The position numbers and the translations under genes were made by a program. A model generated the notes under the pieces. It was not told where the DNA came from. It searched no databases and saw nothing but the letters and a program-made list of their open reading frames with translations. A DNA stretch of 10,944 bases from Mycobacterium sp. (GTDB lineage Bacteria; Actinomycetota; Actinomycetes; Mycobacteriales; Mycobacteriaceae): positions 1 to 10,944 of the forward strand of contig JAHFVB010000109.1 of assembly GCA_023264755.1 (NCBI GenBank). The letters are read 5' to 3'. Of this stretch, positions 1 through 5,882 are shown in pieces (within the stretch, counting starts at the first letter, position 1; each line of letters begins with the position of its first letter).

Positions 1-588
1 CAGCGCTGCCTGCTGTTGGAGCGGCTCCGCCCCCATCGCCTCGACACGGTGTCCGACCTCGACGCGTGCGAGCTGGTTGCCGCGCTCCAGCGCCGACTCC
101 ACGTCCCCGCACTACCGCAATTGCGTTCGCTCTCTTCATGTGTCGAGCAATGGTCCGAGGAGTTTCAGGCACTGCCCCGCAGCGCACCGCTCCCCCGCCG
201 GCTGGTCGAGCAGGCGGTTTCGCTTAGCCATGACCTAACAGCCGAGCCGGCCGGGGCCGACGTCGTGCTTCATGGCAACCTTCACTACGGGAACGTGCTC
301 GGCGCCGATCGGGAGCCGTGGCTAGCCATCGCCCCCCGTCCTTTGAACGGTGATCCGCACTACGAACTGGCTCCGATGTTGTGGCACCGCTGGGACCACC
401 TCGGCAGCCGAATCCGCGATGGCGTCCGTAATCGGCTCTACACCCTGGTCGAAGCCGCCGGGCTGGACGAAGACCGCGCCCGTGACTGGGTCATCGTGCG
501 CGTGGTCCACGAAGCGATCCGCGCGCTGGGCGCCGACGCCTCGACGCTGACCAGGTACGTGACGCTGGCCAAGGCGATCCAGGACTGA
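1..588 (+). CDS. Aminoglycoside/streptomycin phosphotransferase-like protein, C-terminal part, degenerate active site
   Basis: The reading frame is open from the first base, so the N-terminus and true start lie outside the window; 195 residues are visible. The C-terminal lobe resembles the APH(6)/streptomycin 6-kinase family of the protein-kinase-like fold: a catalytic-loop motif HGNLHYGNVL (bases 271-300), then PWLAIAPRPLNGDP, then ELAPMLWHRWD. In this family the loop normally reads HGD(L)HxxN and the following strand reads IDPK. Here the catalytic-base Asp is Asn (codon AAC, 277-279) and the metal-binding Asp is Ala (codon GCC, 331-333). The second loop Asn is kept. The frame is otherwise intact and well conserved, so it is probably expressed. 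Inference: a pseudokinase or nucleotide/ligand-binding protein rather than a resistance kinase. It ends 21 bases from the convergent esterase gene. Family call is secure, function is not. Confidence 0.85.
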   Translation, partial: QRCLLLERLRPHRLDTVSDLDACELVAALQRRLHVPALPQLRSLSSCVEQWSEEFQALPRSAPLPRRLVEQAVSLSHDLTAEPAGADVVLHGNLHYGNVLGADREPWLAIAPRPLNGDPHYELAPMLWHRWDHLGSRIRDGVRNRLYTLVEAAGLDEDRARDWVIVRVVHEAIRALGADASTLTRYVTLAKAIQD

Positions 589-609
589 CGCTTGGCGCCG
601 AACCGCCGG

Positions 610-1785
610 TCAGCCTGCGGCCACGGCGCGTCGGCTCAGCTGAGCTTCGCGGACCTCGGTCAGAAAGCGCGAGGTCTCGACGGCACACCGGCGTGCGTGC
701 GAGCTGTCGACCAGGTCGAAGGCGTGTCCGGCCCGAGGCAACTCCGAGTACTCCACCCGTTGTCGCGACGTCGCGGCCAGGGCCGTGTGAAACTGCCGCG
801 CCTCGTCGACCGGGATGATGGAGTCCAGTTCGCCGTGGAGCAGCAGGAACGGGGGCGCATCCGCGTGGATGCGGGCCATCGGGGACGCCGCCTCGAACAG
901 TTCGGGATGACGATTTTGACTGTCCCGCACCACCACTCGCTCGAGGAATCGCATGAAGTTCTTGCGCGTCGGCGTCGAGCGGTCCTGCCAGTCGTAGCGG
1001 CCGTATATCCCGACCACCGCGTCCACCGAGGTGTCGGCGTCCACGCTCAAGTCGCCGCGGAACGCCGGGTCGCCGGGGGTGAGCCCGGCCAACGCGGCCA
1101 GGTGGCCACCCGCCGAGCAGCCCGCGATGGCCACGAAGTCACGGTCGCCGCCATACCTGTCGACGTTGGCGCGCGCCCATGCGATCGCGGCATTGACGTC
1201 GGCGATGTGCCGTGGCCACCGGTGCACCGGCGACACTCGGTAGTCCATCGTCAGGCATACCCAACCCCGGCGCACCAGATGGGCTAGCAGGCTGTGGCCC
1301 TGAAGCACCCGTGTGCCCTGCACCCAGGCTCCACCAGGTACGAAGAGCAACACCGGCGCCCCGGGCGGCAAGTCGGGACGCCGCCAGACGTCGAGTAGCT
1401 GGGCCGGATGGTCCCCGTAGCGGATGGCGCTGCGATGCAGACAGCGCCGCCGTTGCGCGCTGGCGCGAGCGAACGGCGGGACCCTGTTGCCGGTACCGGC
1501 AGCCGGGCTCGCGACTTCGACGCTCGCGACGCTCGCGACGCTCGCGACGCTCGCACTCGTTCGGCGGGCGACGGCGGCCCGGATGCTCGCCGGGGCATAG
1601 TGGCCGCCCCACAGGGCCATCGCCGTCAGACCGGCGAACGGCTCGAGGTGTCTACCCACGACGGGAAGGGACGAATACGCCCTCGCCGTGGCCAACACCA
1701 GCTCGGATGGACTCAGCCGGCCGAGGGGCATGGCGCTAGGAATCCAGCGCGTCTGCAGCGCGCGGGCCGGTCTCCCCGACCCCAT
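610..1785 (-). CDS. LipC/LipM-like alpha/beta-hydrolase (hormone-sensitive-lipase-type esterase)
   Basis: A 391-residue serine hydrolase, probably cleaving short to medium acyl esters. The core runs from about residue 115 to 380. An oxyanion-hole segment FVPGGAW (148-154) replaces the usual HGGG. The nucleophile elbow is GCSAGG with Ser224, the acid is Asp321 in HGELD, and the base is His354 in AGHAFDL. DYRVSP and RWPRHIADV are typical of mycobacterial Lip esterases, and the whole resembles LipC (Rv0220) as remembered. The N-terminal 110 residues are helical and poorly conserved, with an Ala-Ser-Val repeat at about 78-90 encoded by a 9-bp tandem repeat. The ATG at 1785 lacks a clear Shine-Dalgarno sequence but gives an N-terminus (TRW...SELVLA) matching the family. 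The in-frame ATG at 1731 begins four bases after the stop of a small upstream ORF and is the alternative. It is the last gene of the leftward block. Substrate unknown. Confidence 0.9.
   Translation of the reverse strand: MGSGRPARALQTRWIPSAMPLGRLSPSELVLATARAYSSLPVVGRHLEPFAGLTAMALWGGHYAPASIRAAVARRTSASVASVASVASVEVASPAAGTGNRVPPFARASAQRRRCLHRSAIRYGDHPAQLLDVWRRPDLPPGAPVLLFVPGGAWVQGTRVLQGHSLLAHLVRRGWVCLTMDYRVSPVHRWPRHIADVNAAIAWARANVDRYGGDRDFVAIAGCSAGGHLAALAGLTPGDPAFRGDLSVDADTSVDAVVGIYGRYDWQDRSTPTRKNFMRFLERVVVRDSQNRHPELFEAASPMARIHADAPPFLLLHGELDSIIPVDEARQFHTALAATSRQRVEYSELPRAGHAFDLVDSSHARRCAVETSRFLTEVREAQLSRRAVAAG
1519..1554. repeat. 9-bp in-frame minisatellite (GACGCTCGC x4)
   Basis: Four perfect, contiguous copies of GACGCTCGC lie inside the lip gene; a diverged partial copy precedes them. 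Read on the coding (minus) strand the unit encodes Ala-Ser-Val, giving a short low-complexity linker between the N-terminal helical region and the hydrolase core. Copy-number change would alter length by three residues without breaking the frame. Confidence 0.95.
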
Positions 1786-1855
1786 TCTGCGAGCACGTGC
1801 AGTCCGCAGTGTCGATGCTGAATTGCCCGCAACGTGGACAGATGAACGGGATCAT
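1736..1855 (-). CDS. Possible 39-residue four-cysteine (zinc-ribbon-like) small protein
   Basis: This short ORF fills much of the gap between uppP and the lip gene. From the ATG at 1855 it encodes 39 residues with the pattern C6-x2-C9-x9-C19-x-C21, the first pair in the context FICPRCG, which looks like a zinc knuckle. A GGAAGG Shine-Dalgarno-like sequence (plus-strand 1863-1868) sits 7 nt upstream of the ATG; an in-frame ATG at 1882 would add nine residues but has no such site. The TAG stop lies four bases before the internal lip ATG at 1731, and the ORF overlaps the lip ORF if that starts at 1785. Third-position G+C is about 77%, lower than the surrounding genes, so coding support is moderate. 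No family recognised; role unknown. It may also be a spurious ORF. Confidence 0.4.
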   Translation of the reverse strand: MIPFICPRCGQFSIDTADCTCSQNGVGETGPRAADALDS

Positions 1856-1943
1856 GGCGCTGCCTTCCACTGAGCCGGCCATTCGGACACCGACAGTGCG
1901 CGGCGTCGGCGAGGTGGTACCCGAGGCTCTCCGCGTTGAAACG

Positions 1944-2858
1944 TCAGCGCACGCTGAGCCAGATGAGGCTGCCCGCCCCCGCCAACACGCAGTAGATGGC
2001 GAAGGGGGTCAGCGTCCGGGTGTGGAAGTACCGCGTCAGGAATCGCACGGCGAGATAGGCGCTGACGAAGGACGCGACGCTGCCCGCCAAGACCTGTCCG
2101 CCGATCCCGGCGCCCAACGGACCGAACAGAGCTGGCACCTTCAGCACCCCGGCCGCGAGGATGACCGGGGTCGCCAGCAGGAAGGAGAACCTGGCGGCTT
2201 CGTCGTGCGTGAAGCCGCGCAGCAGACCGGCCGTCATGGTCACACCCGAACGGCTGATCCCGGGCAGCAGGGCCAGTACCTGCGCGGACCCGACCACCAA
2301 ACCCTGCAGCAACGGCGTGCGGGCGAGTCCGTCGTCGACGTCGCCGGTCGGTTCGGAAATTCCGGGGTTGACGGAGCCAGCAGGCTCCTCGCCGGGGCGT
2401 TCCCGCCGGCGCAGCCGTTCACCCGCGTACAGGAGGATCCCGTTGACGATCAGGAAAGCCGCCGCGGGGATCGGCTTACCCAAGGTGGTTCGGAAGGTGT
2501 GCTCCAGCGCGAGGCCACAGATGCCCACGGGAACAGTGCCAATGACGATGAGCCAGGCGAGTCGCTCACCAGTGGTCTGGATACGGCGGTATCGCAGCGA
2601 CGTGAAGAAACCGGTGACGATCAGCACCCAGTCCCGCCAGAAGAACACCAGCAGGGCCGCCGCGGTGGCCACGTGCAAACCGACGATGAATGCGAGGTAG
2701 GACGACTCTGGGGCCGAGACGTCAAGATCGTGCGCCCACCGGCCGCCGATCAGCGCCGGCACCAGCACCGAGTGTCCGAGGCTCGAGACGGGGAAGAGCT
2801 CGGTCACCCCCTGGAACAGGCCGACGACGGTGGCCTCGACGTAGCTCAGCGAGCTCAC
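1944..2858 (-). CDS. uppP: Undecaprenyl-diphosphate phosphatase (UppP/BacA family)
   Basis: Membrane phosphatase that converts C55-PP (decaprenyl-PP in mycobacteria) to the monophosphate, recycling the lipid carrier for peptidoglycan and other envelope polymers; family members can raise bacitracin resistance. Both signature regions are present: Q16-x3-E20 followed by LFPVSSLGHS (His29), and LPGISRSGVT with Arg203. Several hydrophobic spans follow, as expected. Length is 304 residues, longer than the roughly 270-280 usual for the family; the excess is a charged loop at about 148-181 (start RRRERPGEE) between membrane spans. The GTG at 2858 is chosen because GGAGGA lies 8 nt upstream; a TTG at 2888 would add ten residues. 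The motif LGHSVLVPALIGG and the loop differ from the mycobacterial housekeeping Rv2136c type as remembered, so this may be a second copy. It lies 111 bp downstream of a membrane esterase, possibly cotranscribed. Confidence 0.93.
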   Translation of the reverse strand: MSSLSYVEATVVGLFQGVTELFPVSSLGHSVLVPALIGGRWAHDLDVSAPESSYLAFIVGLHVATAAALLVFFWRDWVLIVTGFFTSLRYRRIQTTGERLAWLIVIGTVPVGICGLALEHTFRTTLGKPIPAAAFLIVNGILLYAGERLRRRERPGEEPAGSVNPGISEPTGDVDDGLARTPLLQGLVVGSAQVLALLPGISRSGVTMTAGLLRGFTHDEAARFSFLLATPVILAAGVLKVPALFGPLGAGIGGQVLAGSVASFVSAYLAVRFLTRYFHTRTLTPFAIYCVLAGAGSLIWLSVR

Positions 2859-2866
2859 CTGGGATG

Positions 2867-2872
2867 TCCTCC
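2867..2872 (-). promoter_or_regulatory. Shine-Dalgarno sequence of uppP
   Basis: GGAGGA on the minus strand, 8 nt from GTG 2858. It decides the start of uppP over the upstream TTG at 2888. Confidence 0.75.
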
Positions 2873-2969
2873 ATCTTCCGCGCACCAAGGGGTGCAGTCC
2901 CGAATCATGCCCATACCGCGCTGAGAAGTTGCTGTGCGGACGCCGTCTCTTCTGCTTCTACTCCGGCTT

Positions 2970-4397
2970 CTACTGAGGCCGCGGCAGCGGCGGACCAGCC
3001 AGATTCGACGCGTCCGTCGAGGTCGTCGGTACCGGGAGCCCAGGTACCCCGGGCGTCTGGAGTTGGCCCGCCAACCACGGCAGGGCCGAGGCGAATGCGC
3101 GACCGGCGAACGGCCAGTCGTGTCGACCCTCTTCGGCCACCACGGTGCACGTGATGCCGCGAGCCCGGCCGAGCCCGCACAGCGTGCTGGCCGTCGAATG
3201 CTGCGGATCGTCGGCCGACGTCGTCGCGCCTTGGCCGCCGAGGTCGGCCACGGACCTGATGAACAAGCCCGAGAGCCCTTGGTAGGCGGGGTGTTTGGCC
3301 ATCACCGTGGTTGGGTCGAAGCTGCTCCACGCGGCGGGATCGCCGCCGAACAGCCGCTTGATGGTCTGTTCCTTCGTACCCGAGTTCGGGCCCATGTCGC
3401 CGGCGATGTCGACGAACCCCCCGAAGAGGTCGGGATGCATCACGGCCAGGTCCAGGGCGCAGGTGCCACCAGCCGAGAAGCCGACCACACCCCAGTTCGC
3501 CTTGCGTGCGCTCACACCGAAGTCCGACACGAGAAAGGGGACGACGTCCTTGGTGAGGTGGTCGGCGGAGTTACCCCGCGGACCATTCACACATTCGGTG
3601 TCGACGTTGAACTTCCCACCCGAGTCGACGAATACGAACACCGGGGCAAAGCCGCCGTGAGCAGCGGCGAACCCGTCGATGGTCGTGATGGCGTCACCGG
3701 CCCGCAACCAGTCGGGGGGCGAGTTGAATTCTGCGCCGATCATCATCACCGCAGGCAGGCGTGGTGGCGGATTGGCCGCGAACCACGCCGGCGGCAGGTA
3801 CACCAACTCGCGTCGATGCACGAAGTTCGAACCGCGCGAACCGGTGTCCACGGCCACGACGACCCCCTTGGCCGGCACCGTGCCGGTCAGCTGCATCGCG
3901 CTGACCGTCGCCCGGTCGGTCTGGTTGGGCAGCGGTCCCGCGGTCAGTTCGTTCCAGGCGGCCCCGACGGTCGGGAGGTAACCCACCCAAACGTTCAAGA
4001 CGAGCGCGGCGGACAGCAGCGCCGCCGGCACGGCCAGCACCGCCAGCGCGCGTTGCCGCCAGACCGACCCGCGCCAACCGGCGATGGCGACCACCGCCGA
4101 AAGCCCGATGGCGGCGATCCACAGCCACAACGCCACCGGCGCCGGCTCACCGGCCAGCCCGGCGGACCCTACGTACCAATGCGCCCAAACGCCGAGGGCG
4201 AGGCCGCCGAACGCCGCGACGGGCAGCCAGCTTCGCTGCCATCGGCGAGTCCGCCAGCCGAGGGCGGCGATCAACACCACCGCCGACGCGACCTGAGCCA
4301 CCGCCGGGAGCCAGCCGTGCATCAAGGAGATGCTCGCGAGCTCGTGCCGCCACGGTGCGCCCGATTCGGCCAGGGCCGTCGGTACCGAAGAAGCCAC
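2970..4397 (-). CDS. Four-TM membrane-anchored antigen-85-like esterase (paralogue 1)
   Basis: A 475-residue protein with two parts. Residues about 29-50, 56-76, 86-108 and 115-138 are four hydrophobic spans with Trp/Arg-rich turns (GWRTRRW). Residues about 190-445 form an alpha/beta-hydrolase domain of the esterase D/antigen 85 (Fbp) type. The nucleophile elbow is VVGFSAGGTC with Ser308, and the likely base is His426 in RHDWPF, which lines up with the HSW motif of antigen 85. The acidic residue is not obvious. Four Cys (269, 313, 407, 417) are shared with the paralogue at 8086-9534, fitting an extracytoplasmic catalytic domain. A Pro/Thr-rich tail follows residue 447. The GTG at 4397 is chosen because the N-terminus then matches the paralogue (SISL versus GVSL) and a TAGGGT element stands just upstream. 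It resembles mycobacterial membrane esterases of unknown substrate (Rv0519c/Rv0774c group, from memory). First gene of the leftward block. Confidence 0.9.
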   Translation of the reverse strand: MASSVPTALAESGAPWRHELASISLMHGWLPAVAQVASAVVLIAALGWRTRRWQRSWLPVAAFGGLALGVWAHWYVGSAGLAGEPAPVALWLWIAAIGLSAVVAIAGWRGSVWRQRALAVLAVPAALLSAALVLNVWVGYLPTVGAAWNELTAGPLPNQTDRATVSAMQLTGTVPAKGVVVAVDTGSRGSNFVHRRELVYLPPAWFAANPPPRLPAVMMIGAEFNSPPDWLRAGDAITTIDGFAAAHGGFAPVFVFVDSGGKFNVDTECVNGPRGNSADHLTKDVVPFLVSDFGVSARKANWGVVGFSAGGTCALDLAVMHPDLFGGFVDIAGDMGPNSGTKEQTIKRLFGGDPAAWSSFDPTTVMAKHPAYQGLSGLFIRSVADLGGQGATTSADDPQHSTASTLCGLGRARGITCTVVAEEGRHDWPFAGRAFASALPWLAGQLQTPGVPGLPVPTTSTDASNLAGPPLPRPQ

Positions 4398-4405
4398 GAG
4401 CCAGC

Positions 4406-4432
4406 ACCCTAACCAACCGAGTCGACGATCAA
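4406..4432 (-). promoter_or_regulatory. Candidate promoter of esterase 1 (leaderless or nearly so)
   Basis: On the minus strand TTGATC (4427-4432) and TAGGGT (4406-4411, fits TANNNT) are separated by 15 bp, a little short. Eight bases lie between TAGGGT and the GTG start at 4397, so transcription would begin at or next to the start codon, as in many mycobacterial leaderless genes. Confidence 0.4.
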
Positions 4433-4568
4433 GGTGTCGAACCGCTTGGCCCTGGCTGGGAAAATGCCGTCAACATGCTTCGGGCCGACCCGACCGAACA
4501 TGGCCGGCGGAGCTGAGGCCAGTTGCCTCCGAAGTCGCGTATCGGGCCGAGAAGCGGCCGATCCCCGC

Positions 4569-4580
4569 CACAATGACCCG
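4569..4580 (+). promoter_or_regulatory. Candidate leaderless -10 element of the LLM gene
   Basis: CACAAT (4569-4574) is followed by exactly six bases and the ATG at 4581. It keeps the A at position 2 and T at position 6 of the mycobacterial TANNNT -10. No Shine-Dalgarno sequence precedes the ATG. The FUSC gene has the same CACAAT-N6-ATG arrangement. Confidence 0.4.
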
Positions 4581-5747
4581 ATGCGCTTCGGCAACTTCAT
4601 GGCCCCGTTCCACCCGGTCGGCCAAAACCCCACGCTTGCCCTCGAGCGGGACCTCGACCTCATCGTCGCGATGGACCGGCTCGGGTTCCAGGAGGCCTGG
4701 GTCGGCGAACACCACTCCGCGGGCTACGAGCTCATCGCCTCGCCCGAGGTGTTCATCGGCATCGCGGCCGAACGCACCAAGCACATCAAGCTCGGCACGG
4801 GCGTCAGCTCCCTGCCGTATCACCACCCGTTGATGCTGGCCGATCGCATGGTGCTACTGGACCACCTGACCAGGGGCCGGGTGATGCTGGGCTGCGGACC
4901 GGGCCAGCTCACCTCGGATGCGCACATGCTCGGCATCCCCGCCGACGCGCAGCGGCCGCGCATGGAACAGAGCTTGGATGCGATCATGCGGCTGCTGCGC
5001 GGCGAGACGGTCACCATGCACACCGACGGGTTCACGCTGCAGGACGCGCGGCTTCAGCTGAAGCCGTACAGCGACCCGTGTTTCGACGTCACCGTCGCGG
5101 CGTCCTTCTCCCCCACCGGGCCACGCGGCGCGGGCCGGCACGGCATCGGCATGCTCTCGATCGCGGCCACCGCCAAGCAGGGCATGGATCTGCTTGCCCA
5201 ACACTGGAACACCTGGGAAGAGGTCGCGCTGGAGCACGGGCACGTCGCCGACAGGTCCAAGTGGCGACTGGTGGGCCCGATGCACCTGGCCGACACTCGC
5301 GAGCAGGCCGAGCGCGACGTCGAACACGGGATCGTGGAGTTCGGGCAGTACTTCAAGCACCTCCTCCCTGGTGGCCCGGTACAGGGCGACACCGTCGCCG
5401 AGATCATCGCCAACAACCGGGAGTCGGGCTTCGCCGTGGTCGGCACCCCGGCCGATGCGATCGCCAAGATCGAGGAACTGGTGCAGGCCAGCAACGGCGG
5501 TTTCGGCGCCTTCTTGCTGATGGATCACGACTGGGCCGCACCGGCCGCGAAGCTCCACAGTTACGAACTCTTTGCCCAGTACGTGATACCCCACTTCACC
5601 GGGCAACTGACGGCGCCGGCTGCGGCGCACGACTGGGTGGTCGGCAGCGGTACCGAATTCGTCGAGCGGGCCGCCCACGCGATCGGCAAGGCGATCGCCG
5701 ACCACGCCGCCGAACGGGCAGCCAAGCAGGCCCCCGCCGCCCCGTGA
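4581..5747 (+). CDS. LLM-class flavin-dependent monooxygenase, LimB-like
   Basis: A 388-residue bacterial-luciferase-like (LLM) TIM-barrel oxidoreductase. The N-terminus MRFGNFMAPFHP, the segment EAWVGEHHSAGYE, the strand KLGTGVSSLPYHHP and RVMLGCGPG are those of the clade containing limonene 1,2-monooxygenase (LimB, about 387 residues), which uses reduced flavin and oxygen. The length matches that enzyme closely and no key segment appears missing. Whether it uses FMN, FAD or F420 cannot be decided from sequence alone, and limonene as substrate is not implied. A C-terminal segment after about residue 345 is Ala-rich and variable. The ATG at 4581 is chosen because family homology begins there; the frame is open upstream but unlike protein. 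The gene is divergent from esterase 1 and followed after 135 bp by the FUSC gene. A reductase partner is not seen in the window. Confidence 0.9.
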   Translation: MRFGNFMAPFHPVGQNPTLALERDLDLIVAMDRLGFQEAWVGEHHSAGYELIASPEVFIGIAAERTKHIKLGTGVSSLPYHHPLMLADRMVLLDHLTRGRVMLGCGPGQLTSDAHMLGIPADAQRPRMEQSLDAIMRLLRGETVTMHTDGFTLQDARLQLKPYSDPCFDVTVAASFSPTGPRGAGRHGIGMLSIAATAKQGMDLLAQHWNTWEEVALEHGHVADRSKWRLVGPMHLADTREQAERDVEHGIVEFGQYFKHLLPGGPVQGDTVAEIIANNRESGFAVVGTPADAIAKIEELVQASNGGFGAFLLMDHDWAAPAAKLHSYELFAQYVIPHFTGQLTAPAAAHDWVVGSGTEFVERAAHAIGKAIADHAAERAAKQAPAAP

Positions 5748-5822
5748 CGCAACCGCGGCAGGTGGGCCACGACTCGTCGGACTCCGGCGCAGAGGTCTTT
5801 CCGGTCGTCGTCGAATAGCCAG

Positions 5823-5840
5823 GATCGTCGCACAACGATC
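5823..5840. promoter_or_regulatory. Inverted repeat upstream of the FUSC gene, possible operator
   Basis: GATCGT-CGCACA-ACGATC is a perfect 6-bp inverted repeat with a 6-bp spacer. It lies 43-60 bp upstream of the FUSC ATG, about where a transcription factor would act on the candidate promoter at 5871. No regulator is encoded nearby, so the binding protein is unknown. Confidence 0.35.
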
Positions 5841-5870
5841 AGCTGTGGCGGGCCCGTCAGGCTGGTGACG

Positions 5871-5882
5871 CACAATCGTGCG
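5871..5882 (+). promoter_or_regulatory. Candidate leaderless -10 element of the FUSC gene
   Basis: CACAAT (5871-5876) plus six bases precedes the ATG at 5883, the same arrangement as for the LLM gene. No Shine-Dalgarno sequence is seen. If this is the promoter, the in-frame GTG at 5865 cannot be the start. Confidence 0.4.

Larger units (their letters stand above)
4398..4580. other. Divergent intergenic region (esterase 1 / LLM oxidoreductase)
   Basis: 183 bp between two divergently transcribed genes. It holds a candidate promoter for each and a short inverted repeat, GAGGC-CAGTT-GCCTC (4515-4529), about 50-65 bp upstream of the LLM start. The open frame that continues upstream from the LLM gene (from 4434) shows no family-like sequence here and is not taken as coding. 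No regulator gene is adjacent. Confidence 0.6.

Noticed and set aside
592..1287. Plus-strand ORF (231 codons) opposite the lip gene
   Set aside because: The minus strand carries the full Ser-Asp-His triad of an esterase; the plus frame is Arg/Gly/Val-rich with no homology signal.
1797..2924. Long plus-strand ORF (375 codons) opposite uppP
   Set aside because: It is antisense to a gene with clear UppP motifs; its translation is rich in Gln, Arg, Gly and Asp with no recognisable domain, as expected for a shadow frame in high-GC DNA.
2934..4412. Long plus-strand ORF (492 codons) opposite esterase 1
   Set aside because: It is antisense to the esterase with intact catalytic motifs; composition is Arg/His/Gly-rich and no domain is visible.
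4434..4580. Upstream extension of the LLM reading frame
   Set aside because: The frame is open but the 49 codons do not resemble the family N-terminus, which begins at the ATG at 4581.
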